45,281 bases of DNA from the NCBI GenBank assembly GCA_023444095.1, contig JAEZRP010000034.1:1-45281 (forward strand), in the 5' to 3' direction. Positions 1 to 8,165 of this stretch are shown one piece after another; the stretch's first letter is position 1; the number at the start of each line of letters is the position of its first letter. This stretch comes from Bacillota bacterium. Its GTDB lineage: Bacteria; Bacillota; Clostridia; Christensenellales; Aristaeellaceae. The notes under the pieces are model-generated. The model saw nothing but the letters and a program-made list of their open reading frames with translations. It had not been told where the DNA came from and did not search any database. Position numbers and translations under genes: made by a program.

Positions 1-126
1 ACCGCCCTGCTCAAGGCGCTCTACCTGGCCACCTTCCAGCTGACCAAAAAGTGGACGCTGCCCCTGCGGAACTGGGGTTCGGTCTACAGCGAGCTGCGGA
101 TCATGTATCCCGGCAGGATGGGCTGA
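1..126 (+). pseudogene. IS256-family transposase, C-terminal fragment (cut by window edge)
   Basis: The first 41 codons end at a TGA at 124-126 and read as the C-terminus of a mutator/IS256-type transposase: the stretch ALYLATFQLTKKWTLPLRNW followed by a YSELRIMY-like end is the usual tail of that family (established family knowledge). The start lies outside the window, so I cannot say whether the full gene is intact. Its sequence differs clearly from the complete IS256-type transposase at the right end of the window, so the two are different elements and not two ends of one composite transposon. Confidence 0.75.
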
Positions 127-160
127 GCTTCCATCCGGACTTGATCCAAACCATCCGCCA

Positions 161-288
161 GGCTTGACGGAATGCCGGTGAAAATGCTATATTGACCTTG
201 CCGACGGTGACGGGAACTCAGAAATCGCTGAATCCAGACCTTCGTCGGTCGCTTAAGCGTAGCATTTTCACCGCCAACCCGTCAAGCC
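161..288. repeat. Long inverted repeat downstream of the IS256 fragment
   Basis: Arms 161-189 and 260-288 are inverted copies matching at 26 of 29 positions, both carrying GGCTTGACGG and GGTGAAAATGCTA, around a 70-nt centre. It lies just past the transposase stop and could be the 3' non-coding end of that IS or a separate miniature element. The rest of 127-369 shows no gene; a GC-rich CCGCCTGCGGCGG dyad follows near 292. Confidence 0.7.
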
Positions 289-369
289 CGAGCCGCCTGC
301 GGCGGCTGCTGCCTTTTTGCCTCTGGTTCCGAGAATCTTGAAATCACTGTTTCTTTCACACTTGGTTGC

Positions 370-996
370 TTACAGAAATGAATGAACACTGCCCACGATA
401 AAGCCCTGCTCCGCCAGCTCCCCTATCAGCGCGTCGCTGCTTTCACCTGTAAGCGTACCGTTTTTATCTACGATGTAGTTCCCAATGGTGAAGGCGAAGG
501 TCGGCGCATTCTGGTATGTCGCCGTCATGCCGGTGATTTGACTGATGGCCTTGACCAGTTCCTTCCGCCGCTCGCCCGTCACATGGTACGCGAGCTCCAT
601 GATCGCGGGTTCCTCTGCCGGGATGATGACCTCGTCTTTGCCCTCCCCCGTTTCCGGGATCGCCTCGATGGGGTCGTCGTTCCGCACGGCCTCGGCGATA
701 GTATCTCCAGGCTGGGCCTCTTCATCGGCCAGAGCCACAGGCGTCTCCCCTACTGCCTTCCGGCTTTTGTGCTCGCGAGCATCCGGGAATTCCTCGGGCA
801 GTACGCCTGGCTCAAACATAATCTTGAATGTGATAGCACCGTTCAGCGGTACGTCGAATTTGAAGTCCTGATACTCCAACTTCTTGAGCTCGTCCGGGAT
901 CTCGATGTTCTTGTACCGCTTGATCTCCTTGCCTTCCACCAGAAAGCATACCGGAACTGCGTCCCGAAGTTTCGCCGTGAGCTTGCCCATTTGCAT
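370..996 (-). CDS. Hypothetical protein of mobile-element type, possibly C-terminally shortened
   Basis: This encodes 208 residues. The ATG at 996 is set by a GGGAGGA ribosome site 8 nt upstream. Residues 1-75 form a compact start with the FKIMFEPGVLPEEF region. Residues 75-130 are an acidic, low-complexity linker. Residues 133-208, beginning ELAYHVTGERRKELVKAI and including NYIVDKNGTLTG, resemble a small domain found in many clostridial mobile elements and often labelled 'virulence protein'; that label carries no proven function. The protein ends abruptly after VHSFL, so it may be cut short. It lies 85 bp downstream of the SMC-like gene on the same strand and could be cotranscribed with it. 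Function unknown. Confidence 0.6.
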   Translation of the reverse strand: MQMGKLTAKLRDAVPVCFLVEGKEIKRYKNIEIPDELKKLEYQDFKFDVPLNGAITFKIMFEPGVLPEEFPDAREHKSRKAVGETPVALADEEAQPGDTIAEAVRNDDPIEAIPETGEGKDEVIIPAEEPAIMELAYHVTGERRKELVKAISQITGMTATYQNAPTFAFTIGNYIVDKNGTLTGESSDALIGELAEQGFIVGSVHSFL

Positions 997-1081
997 CGCT
1001 TGTTCCTCCCGTAAATGTGATCTGCCTTGCGGCTGAGTGACAGGTTACACATTTGCGGGCGAAAAGCAAGCTTTCTTTTGT

Positions 1082-2785
1082 TCAATCATTATGGGCAGTG
1101 GGCTTTATGTTCGCAATCAAATCCATGTAGCCTAGAATTTTCGTTTCGTTGGCAGCATAATCAGTGCAGTTTAGCAGTTTTCGGGGTTCAGTCAGTTCGA
1201 TAATGTGCGCTTGGCCTTTCTGGGCGACATCGAATGTGCCATAATCCATTGTGACAAGGATAATCTGCGGAAGGGACTTTGTCTCAGAAATCAAGTCCAG
1301 GATCTCAATGCTACTCGCAACGCTGGGTTCCTTTGTACGGGGGGAGTCAACAACAAAGGGGAATCGAATCCGACTTGCGCCAGTGATTTCCATGGTCGAA
1401 AATAGTGCGATATACTGTGCTAAGATGATCTTGCTGGCAAGCGTTCCTTGCCCTTTCAGCGGTTTAAGCAGACCAATCTTCCCTTCGTAATCGTTGTCCC
1501 ATGCCTCCAAACGGATGATGTTGGATCGGGTATCCTCGACATAGCGTTCATCGATTTCCTTCTTTTTCGGCAAGTCCTTGAGGTCCTTGTTCAGTTCTTT
1601 ATTCTCTGCTTTATAGGCATCCTGACTGGCGGTTGCCTCGCCAATGGTCTCATGCATACGACTTATAGTGGTCATCAATCCGCGTTGTTTGACATAAGTT
1701 TCATATTCATCATGAGCGCCGGAGGCAAGCTGTTCCTCGTGGCGCAACTGCTCCATGAGCGATACATATCGCCCCTGTTCAGCATCCAGCGACTTTTCAA
1801 GTGCAGAGATGATGAAACGAATCTGTTGCAATAGGTACTCGGAGTTCTCGACGTTGTATATCTCCCTAACTCTTGCGTTTATCTTAGCATCATATTCATA
1901 ACCACATTGCGGGCAAATTGTGAGTAACTTTTCAACTGTAGGGGCTTCGCTGAAGCTATGTTCTGAGATAGATGCAAGGTTCCTGCTGTGTTGGATCAGA
2001 TCGGATTGCAACTTTTGTATCCGAGTACGGACTTCCGTCAATTCACTGATGACATGGTTAATCCGTTCCTTTGACGGTTGAAGCATCCGTTCCAGTTCTG
2101 TTATGTCCTCTGCGGGCACCAGTTGCTGAACTTCGGGCATTATTGTCTCGAGTGTAATTTCGGCTCGGTCAATCATACACTGTAATCGTTCAATTTCTGC
2201 TTTGTTGGCATCGATCCGTGCCTGAATATCAACCGAGCGTTTGTCGTATACGCCAAGGTGATAATACAGCGACTTAATGCGGTCAGGTTTCTTGAACTGG
2301 TCAAGGTTGGCAAAGCTCTCAAAAGGTTCCGTCCCCCAACCCTTATCTTGATCGATATAGTACGGTAGGTATGTAAAGACAGGCGGTGCTAGTACGTGTT
2401 TTTTTGTGTTCTTATCTGGTAGGTAGACCGAGAAGCCGAATATCTCTTCTAGCCTCGGCGTGAGTTCCTTGGAAATACTTGCGCACTCAGCAATTAAATC
2501 CGCACCCCTGAAGATGAGGAAGTTTGACTTTTGGCGCACTATTGTGAAAGGTTTGCCGTCGACTAAAAACTCAAGGCAATAAAGCTTGGTTTTCTTGTCC
2601 CAGTGAGGATCATAATCAATCTCCGCTCCAAGGGTGAAATAAAGAGACTTCGTTAACGACGACTTGCCAACATGGTTTTCACTGCTCGTGATTACGTTCA
2701 ATCCTGATTGAAAGGATACATACCTCGCCTTCTTCTTATCTATATCCACGATGAGGATACTCTGAAAAATGACGTTAGTTATCAT
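1082..2785 (-). CDS. Rad50/SMC-like ATPase of a two-gene defence-type operon (LmuB-like)
   Basis: This encodes 567 residues. The start at 2785 is chosen because GAGGTGGAG sits just upstream and the gene then overlaps the nuclease gene by 11 bp; a longer reading from 2821 is less likely. A P-loop is seen at residues 34-43 (SSENHVGKSS, first glycine replaced by serine). A long coiled-coil-rich middle (about 185-430) carries a CPQC motif at 291-294, like the Rad50 zinc hook. Walker B is FPFVVD at 475-480. No classical LSGG signature is visible; LKGQGTLASK at 443-452 lies where it would be expected. This layout is known from LmuB-type SMC proteins that sense DNA ends or structures and unleash a nuclease. 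Pairing with the upstream nuclease supports an anti-phage or anti-plasmid role (inference). Confidence 0.75.
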   Translation of the reverse strand: MITNVIFQSILIVDIDKKKARYVSFQSGLNVITSSENHVGKSSLTKSLYFTLGAEIDYDPHWDKKTKLYCLEFLVDGKPFTIVRQKSNFLIFRGADLIAECASISKELTPRLEEIFGFSVYLPDKNTKKHVLAPPVFTYLPYYIDQDKGWGTEPFESFANLDQFKKPDRIKSLYYHLGVYDKRSVDIQARIDANKAEIERLQCMIDRAEITLETIMPEVQQLVPAEDITELERMLQPSKERINHVISELTEVRTRIQKLQSDLIQHSRNLASISEHSFSEAPTVEKLLTICPQCGYEYDAKINARVREIYNVENSEYLLQQIRFIISALEKSLDAEQGRYVSLMEQLRHEEQLASGAHDEYETYVKQRGLMTTISRMHETIGEATASQDAYKAENKELNKDLKDLPKKKEIDERYVEDTRSNIIRLEAWDNDYEGKIGLLKPLKGQGTLASKIILAQYIALFSTMEITGASRIRFPFVVDSPRTKEPSVASSIEILDLISETKSLPQIILVTMDYGTFDVAQKGQAHIIELTEPRKLLNCTDYAANETKILGYMDLIANIKPTAHND

Positions 2786-3830
2786 GGTTCTCCACCTCGG
2801 CAAGATAGATGCACATAGCAAGAATCTCTATGTAATAACTGTCCTTGTATACAACCACCAACCGCTTCCTTTGACTAAACAATTCGTTCTTGCATCTACC
2901 GGCGAATGCCCAAAGCGTCTCGCCGTCCAATAGAGCAACACCGGATACAGTCTTTTCAATAGAATCAAACATATTGATGAAGCTTTCGGTGTTTCTATTA
3001 CTATCTGCGAGGACGTATGTATATGCCAGCGCAGCTTGGCTTATCTGTTCTTCAGGAATCCCGCAAACCTTCACAAGCCAGTCAAATTCCGGAATGTTTA
3101 CCCTCATTGAAGCTTGGATGATAAGGTCAAACATTGTTTTTGAGAAGCCCTTTTTATTGGCGACTTCCTTATATGGTGCATTATTAGGCAATCGTTCATA
3201 CGCCTGTTTTTGCCCCAAAATTTCAAAGATCGCTGCCACAATTGTCTTTACGACTTGTCCCTTAATTTGCGGGAAACGATGTATAAGAAAGTCTGATGCT
3301 TCATCGGACACAATCCTATGGTGGGCGTCAATACTCAGCGTTGTCCGCATATGTAACATTTTTGATAGATCAACCCCATCTACGGGAATGCCCATGCGCT
3401 TTGCAATATCAGCTTTAATTTTCTGGATGTTTGCGTCCCCAAACTCGGTGAACAATGTACGATTAGCGGAGAGTGGTGCTGTCTTTCTGTCCAATTTAAA
3501 AACGCAATTCGTAATAAGGCCAAGTTCTTTCACGAGCACTTCAGGCGCGTTCATGTGTGTATAGAGCTTTGAAATCCATCCTTCGCTTAAGGCGGTGCTG
3601 AGCGCAATCGAACTATCATTCGATTTCATCTGGTAGAAGCTTGCTTGGTCATGAAGAGCTTGGTCATCGTACACTGTGATATCGTCATCATGGTCAAGAA
3701 CCATGAGGTAATCGGACGTATCATAGAGCTCTATTGCCAAGTGAAAAACTTGGCTGACCTGCATATCAAGCCTGTTATAGGCAAGACTGCCACTCCGTTT
3801 GTCCAACGAAGCAGCTGCTCTTTTCATCAT
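2775..3830 (-). CDS. DUF4297/Cap4-like dsDNA nuclease (LmuA-like effector)
   Basis: This encodes 351 residues with ATGATG at the start, preceded by AAAGGGTG. Near the N-terminus, LDHDDDITVY (45-54) followed by FYQMKSND (65-72) matches the D...DD...QxK active-site pattern of the DUF4297/Cap4 restriction-type nuclease fold, preceded by the usual YNRLDMQVSQVFHLAIELYD helix. The remaining about 270 residues are helical and unrecognised, probably a sensor or partner-binding part. It is the first gene of an operon with the SMC-like ATPase, overlapping it by 11 bp. In Lamassu systems a Cap4-type nuclease (LmuA) is held and triggered by the SMC subunit (established); no LmuC-like third gene is seen here. 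The region is AT-richer than the phage core, suggesting separate acquisition. Confidence 0.72.
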   Translation of the reverse strand: MMKRAAASLDKRSGSLAYNRLDMQVSQVFHLAIELYDTSDYLMVLDHDDDITVYDDQALHDQASFYQMKSNDSSIALSTALSEGWISKLYTHMNAPEVLVKELGLITNCVFKLDRKTAPLSANRTLFTEFGDANIQKIKADIAKRMGIPVDGVDLSKMLHMRTTLSIDAHHRIVSDEASDFLIHRFPQIKGQVVKTIVAAIFEILGQKQAYERLPNNAPYKEVANKKGFSKTMFDLIIQASMRVNIPEFDWLVKVCGIPEEQISQAALAYTYVLADSNRNTESFINMFDSIEKTVSGVALLDGETLWAFAGRCKNELFSQRKRLVVVYKDSYYIEILAMCIYLAEVENHDN

Positions 3831-3905
3831 ACATCACCCTTTCATAATCAAGTTCAATGCGACCGTTTTTAACACATCATTATGAGACGAAGGAAGGGCA
3901 CTTAT

Positions 3906-3934
3906 ATTATAGTACACGTGGAAGAATATGGCAA
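3906..3934 (-). promoter_or_regulatory. Sigma-A promoter of the nuclease-ATPase operon
   Basis: On the minus strand TTGCCA (3929-3934) and TATAAT (3906-3911) are separated by exactly 17 nt. Transcription would begin near 3899, giving a leader of about 70 nt before the nuclease start at 3830. Confidence 0.7.
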
Positions 3935-4021
3935 TTAAATTCTAACAAAAGTCTCCAGCTTTGGCATCCGAGAATTTTCGGCGAGATGCTGTGGGAGAAC
4001 TGACACAGGGATTTTGTATGA

Positions 4022-4195
4022 TCACACAACCTCATTCAGCATCCGCGTCACCGTCCCACGATTATACCGGACACCATACTCCGTCTCGATGGTGTCCAGA
4101 TGATACTCCGCGACGGTCTCTTCGTTCGTGGCATAGACCACGTCAACGCAATAAAAGTAGCAGAGCGACGCGGCTACCTGGAGGAGCTTTGGCCA
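4022..4195 (-). pseudogene. Decayed gene fragment, unknown family
   Basis: On the minus strand 57 sense codons run to a TGA at 4022-4024, ending in YNRGTVTRMLNEVV. The stretch before it (SLCYFYCVDVVYATNEET) looks protein-like, but the frame is closed upstream by TAG at 4196-4198 with no start codon. Further up, a different frame ends in VLSAYYGLCEAR. I read this as the 3' part of a gene broken by stops and frameshifts. The rest of 3935-4319 shows no intact gene. Confidence 0.4.
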
Positions 4196-4319
4196 CTAAT
4201 CATCATTCACGGTATCAAGTAACTGCTCCGATCGCTAAGAGACGAAGTTTTTGCCCTACCTCGCCTCGCAAAGCCCATAGTAGGCAGATAATACCTGTCC
4301 CCATCCCTCCCCAACACTA

Positions 4320-4348
4320 TTGACGCTGGTGGCTCCAATTGATATCAT
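4320..4348 (+). promoter_or_regulatory. Promoter of the ImmA/IrrE-type gene
   Basis: TTGACG (4320-4325) and TATCAT (4343-4348) are spaced by 17 nt, about 87 bp before the start codon of the metallopeptidase gene. Confidence 0.5.
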
Positions 4349-4434
4349 TTTACTATAGAACCGAACACACGTTCCCATAAAGAGGAAGCAGATCAAAATA
4401 GAGGCTACCTCGTCAATACAATCTGGAGGCAATG

Positions 4435-6333
4435 ATGAGCCAATCAGGGCAGTACAGGACGCATGGCGCACACGATCTATTGGAATTTGCTACGCTCAAG
4501 GACGTGATCGAGCTTAAATACGGCGGCATGCTCTATGCGTTTCTCAGCGATAAAATTCTACATAATCCTGAGAAGATCGGTCGTAGGACGCGCCATGGCT
4601 CCGTTCCGGACGTCGCGCTGCTCAAGGATATGGTAATCGTGCGAGTGGATATCCTCGGCAGGGATGGAGACTCGTTCTTCCTCGATGTCATCGTGTCCAC
4701 CACCATCGAAATTTCTGATGCGCAACGTCCCACCGTAGATAGTGACAAGGTGGGCCAGTGGTTCCGGGTCCGATGCGATCTGACTTTGACATGCAAGGAT
4801 TCGTCGTGCGTCGCTCGTACTGTCGCGATCTATCGCCCTCACGCGGTGTCGAAGCCATCGTTGTCCCCCTATCTAGTCCCGAATATCGGGAAAGACGAAC
4901 TGGATGCTGTGGCGGAGGATTTCCTCGCCCGGTATTACCCTGAAGCCCTGGAGTCACCTTGCCCGGTGCCGGCGCGCGAAGTGGCGGAGCGCATGGGACT
5001 TCATGTGAGGTACGCGCGCTTGACCGAGGACCTGTCGAAAATGGGTCAGGTGTTCTTTGTTGACACCGTCGTGCAGGTGTGCAGCGACATGACAGGGACC
5101 ACTAAGGAGATAGAAGCACAGGCGGGCACCATCTTGATCGATCAGGATGCATATTACTTACTAAAGCCCGCCTCGACGAACAGCACAATCCTGCATGAGT
5201 GCGTGCACTGGGACATGGATCGCGCCTTCTTTTATCTCCAGAAGCTATTCTTCTATGATACCAGCGCCTTTGTGCGCTGGATGACAAATGCCACGCGTGG
5301 CGCAAGCAACTGGACGTTGTTCGATCAGATAGAGAAGCGAACCAGAAACCTGATTCCGCGCATCCAGATGTCGGCTGTACAGACACGGCGAAAGGCCGAG
5401 GAGGTCATGGCCAAATACAACCTCGGAGCGAAGCCTGGCCAAATGGTCTCCGTCATTTCAGAAATGGCCGAGTTCTATGTGGTCACGTGGCAAGTGGCGA
5501 AACAACGCCTCGTTGAACTGGGCTATCCGCAGGCGGGTGAGGCCCTCCCCCTCGGCAGGCGAAAGACGCTCGGTAATCTGTTTGCTCCCTCCAAGGAGAA
5601 CTCTCCTAAAACATATGAGGTCAGCACGCAGGCAGCGCTAAAAGAATATATCGACAACCCGGCATTCCGCGGTGTGATCGATACCGGGCACTTCCAGTAT
5701 GTTGAGGGTCGCTTTTGCATTCGCCACGAACGTTATATCACCCTGAGCGCGTCTGGAAGTACGCGGATGACAGAATACGCCAAAACCCACTTGGCCGAAT
5801 GCTGCCTCGCGTTCTTGGTACAGTCGTGGTCGAACACCGATGCCGATGCACTCCAAAAGAGCACGCTGTACCGAAGAGCAGGGGCTACAGGCCCTGCATA
5901 TGATCAGGCGTCGGAACGTTCGATTGCTGAAACAGCTCAAATTCTTGCAGCGCGTGCCAATGAGATTGCGATGATCATGAAGAAGCTTCCCGGCGGGTTC
6001 GGGGAAACGTTGAAGGTGCACATGGAAAGACAGGGAGTTACTGGTGAGGAACTATCAGTGAGAAGTTTAGTGTCTTCCAAGCAAGTTCAACGCATGCTAA
6101 ACGAAGACAAATACTCCGGCAAGCTTAAGGCTGTCATCGCGGTAAGCATTATCCTCAAGCTTGATCCTCAGTTGACTTTCGATCTCATCGAAAAGGCCGG
6201 GTTTAAGTTTAGTGCCTCGAAGGAGCATATGTTCCTCAAACTAATGATCGAATCATGCAGCAATTCAACGATATACGAATGCAACAGGATGCTTCACTCG
6301 ATCGGCTACAAGGCCTTGACAAGCAACGAATGA
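4435..6333 (+). CDS. ImmA/IrrE-family metallopeptidase with C-terminal regulatory region
   Basis: This encodes 632 residues. Two ATGs are adjacent; the second (4435) has the better distance (5 nt) from GGAGG. The zinc-peptidase motif HECVH (about 254-258) follows IDQDAYYLLKPASTNSTIL, as in the DUF955/ImmA family, which cleaves phage or ICE repressors to induce the element (established for ImmA). The protein is far longer than the usual 130-250 residues: about 170 N-terminal residues precede the peptidase part, and a C-terminal region (about 530-630) with GVTGEELSVRSLVSSKQVQRML looks like a degenerate helix-turn-helix. It sits immediately before a terminator and the operator-like dyads that precede the early operon. 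A switch role is inferred. No cI-like repressor lies beside it. Confidence 0.75.
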   Translation: MSQSGQYRTHGAHDLLEFATLKDVIELKYGGMLYAFLSDKILHNPEKIGRRTRHGSVPDVALLKDMVIVRVDILGRDGDSFFLDVIVSTTIEISDAQRPTVDSDKVGQWFRVRCDLTLTCKDSSCVARTVAIYRPHAVSKPSLSPYLVPNIGKDELDAVAEDFLARYYPEALESPCPVPAREVAERMGLHVRYARLTEDLSKMGQVFFVDTVVQVCSDMTGTTKEIEAQAGTILIDQDAYYLLKPASTNSTILHECVHWDMDRAFFYLQKLFFYDTSAFVRWMTNATRGASNWTLFDQIEKRTRNLIPRIQMSAVQTRRKAEEVMAKYNLGAKPGQMVSVISEMAEFYVVTWQVAKQRLVELGYPQAGEALPLGRRKTLGNLFAPSKENSPKTYEVSTQAALKEYIDNPAFRGVIDTGHFQYVEGRFCIRHERYITLSASGSTRMTEYAKTHLAECCLAFLVQSWSNTDADALQKSTLYRRAGATGPAYDQASERSIAETAQILAARANEIAMIMKKLPGGFGETLKVHMERQGVTGEELSVRSLVSSKQVQRMLNEDKYSGKLKAVIAVSIILKLDPQLTFDLIEKAGFKFSASKEHMFLKLMIESCSNSTIYECNRMLHSIGYKALTSNE

Positions 6334-6352
6334 CCAAATGAACAGCCCCCAA

Positions 6353-6379
6353 GCGGTGCCAAATCGGCACCGCCTTTTT
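6353..6379 (+). terminator. Rho-independent terminator after the ImmA-like gene
   Basis: Stem GCGGTGCC (6353-6360) and GGCACCGC (6366-6373), 5-nt loop AAATC, then a T5 run. It lies 19 bp after the stop codon and separates this gene from the early operon. Confidence 0.9.
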
Positions 6380-6429
6380 GTGCCTACTCGTAGTAACAAT
6401 TTCATAACAGATAAAAAACTTGAAAAGTA

Positions 6430-6448
6430 CCGGACAAAAAAAGTCCGG
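6430..6448 (+). promoter_or_regulatory. Operator-like dyad, copy 1
   Basis: CCGGAC-A7-GTCCGG, with flanking TA/TA extending the dyad to 6428-6450. It cannot be a terminator because the loop, not the tail, carries the homopolymer. The same 19-mer recurs in inverse orientation at 6581-6599. Confidence 0.55.
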
Positions 6449-6580
6449 TATAGTCGCTGTTTTTCGGAAGCATACGATTGCATATGTGTAAATTTGAAAT
6501 ATCGCCCTGTGCATCTTGCATATTACTAGCCCTAAATGCTCCGATAATTCTCAATTTTGCATCAGATGCCTTGAAACTGG

Positions 6581-6599
6581 CCGGACTTTTTTTGTCCGG
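6581..6599 (-). promoter_or_regulatory. Operator-like dyad, copy 2 (inverse orientation)
   Basis: CCGGAC-T7-GTCCGG, the exact reverse complement of copy 1. The two bracket 132 bp without a gene, about 80 bp upstream of the first early gene. This is a plausible regulator-binding pair controlling the early operon; the protein that binds is unknown. No convincing sigma-A promoter was found in 6450-6677, although TATGCT occurs at 6621-6626. Confidence 0.55.
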
Positions 6600-6677
6600 G
6601 TGTAACGACACATTTTCTTGTATGCTTACGCCATGAGTTGGCCAGCTCACCTAAACACGCGAAAAGGAGATCAAACC

Positions 6678-8150
6678 ATGAAAGCATCACCCATCGATCC
6701 GGGCACCCAGATGCCCATCCGTGCGGTTCCATTTCACCATCAACTTGAGGCATTCCGATCTGCCATGCGGCTGTTCGAGCCGCCGGAGGGTGGTGATGTC
6801 TCCCTCTCCATGAAAGGCGCAGGTTTCGCCTTGCTCATGGAGATGTAGTCGGGCACCGGCAAGACGATCACCTCGGTCGCCATCACCGGTGCGCTCTGGA
6901 ACGCCGGACGCGCTCGCCGCCTGCTCGTGGTCGCTCCCCTCTCCATCCTCGGCGTGTGGAAGGACGAGTTCCAGAAATTCGCCGCCTTCGATTACTCCCT
7001 GGCCGTGCTCGAAGGCACTACCGCCCGGAAGATCGACACCATCCGGCACATGAACGGCGCGGCGCTCCAGGCGCTCGTCGTAAACTACGAATCCGCGTGG
7101 CGGCTGGAGACCGAGCTCGCGAAGTGGGCGCCAGACCTCATCATCGCGGACGAGGGGCACAAGATTAAGTCCCATAACATTGCGGCATCCAAGGCACTCC
7201 ATCGGCTGGGCGCGAAGGCGAAGTACCGCCTGCTGCTCACTGGCACGGTCATAACGAACAAACCCTTGGACGTTTTCAGCCAGTATAAGTTCGCCGATCC
7301 GCGTGTGTACGGCCAAAGCTTCTATTTATTCCGCAACCGTTACTTCGACATGGTGGGTTACGGCAACCACACACCCGTCATGAAGCGATCCATGGAACCG
7401 GAGTTCACGGCGAAGCTGCACTCCATCGCATTCCGGGCGACCAAGGCGGAGTGTTTGGATCTTCCCGAAACAACGGACATCATCCAGCGCGTGGATCTGG
7501 AACCCGCCGCGATGCGCACCTACCGCCAGCTCGTCAGGGACAGTTACGCGGAGCTCGAAAGAGGTGAAGTCACCGTCACCAACGTACTGACCCGAATCCT
7601 GCGGCTCTCGCAGCTCACGGGCGGGTTCCTCGGTAGCGACGAAGGTGCGCGCCCCGAGCAGGTCTCCTCGGCAAAGATGGACGCGCTCACCGACCTGATC
7701 GAGAGCGCGGAGCAGGACGGGAAGAAGCTCGTGGTCATCGCGCGGTTCGTGCCCGAGATCCACGCCATCGGGAAACTGCTTACGAAGAAGGGCATCCGAT
7801 ACGCGCAGATCTCCGGTGAAATCAAGGATCGCGACGTCCAGGTGGCGGCCTTCCAGAACGACCCCGACGTGACCGTGTTCATCGGCCAGATCGCCACGGC
7901 GGGCCTGGGTATTACCCTCACCGCCGCTAGCACCATGGTATTTTATTCCCTCGATTATTCCATGAGCAACTACGAACAGACCCGCGCCCGCATCCATCGC
8001 GTTGGTCAGCATCAGCCATGCACCTACATCCATCTCGTCGCTAAGGACACCGTGGACGAGAAAGTACTCCAGGCGCTCCGGGACAAGGCCAACCTCGCGA
8101 AGACGCTTGTGGACGATTTCCGGGCAGGACGAAATCCCTTCACTAAATAA
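6678..8150 (+). CDS. Phage SNF2-family DNA helicase, interrupted by an in-frame TAG at the Walker A motif
   Basis: The start ATG follows AAGGAGA by 7 nt. Without the stop it would encode 490 residues. It has an early FHHQLEAFRSAM (Q-motif region), GFALLMEM, then TAG at codon 57 (6846-6848) and SGTGKT. DEGH (IIADEGHKIKS) is the DEAD/H box, LLTGTVITNKPLDVFSQY is motif III, and the second lobe holds FIGQIATAGLGITLT and QTRARIHRVGQ (motifs V-VI). Such helicases head replication modules of clostridial siphophages. Translation from 6678 would give 56 residues without ATPase motifs; restart at GTG 6927 would lack Walker A. Either CAG became TAG, or 6 nt (TAGTCG) were inserted into EMGTGKT, since removing them restores the family consensus. 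First gene of the early operon. Confidence 0.85.
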
Positions 8151-8165
8151 ACAGGAGGCAAACAA

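Noticed and set aside
665..685. Possible left attachment core matching GGTCGTCGT at 41322-41330
   Set aside because: Only 9 nt match and the left copy lies within a coding frame; this is expected by chance in GC-rich DNA.
3961..4323. 120-codon plus-strand frame between the defence operon and the ImmA-like gene
   Set aside because: No ribosome site, Arg/Ser/Pro-rich low-quality protein, and the opposite strand shows a better protein-like remnant.
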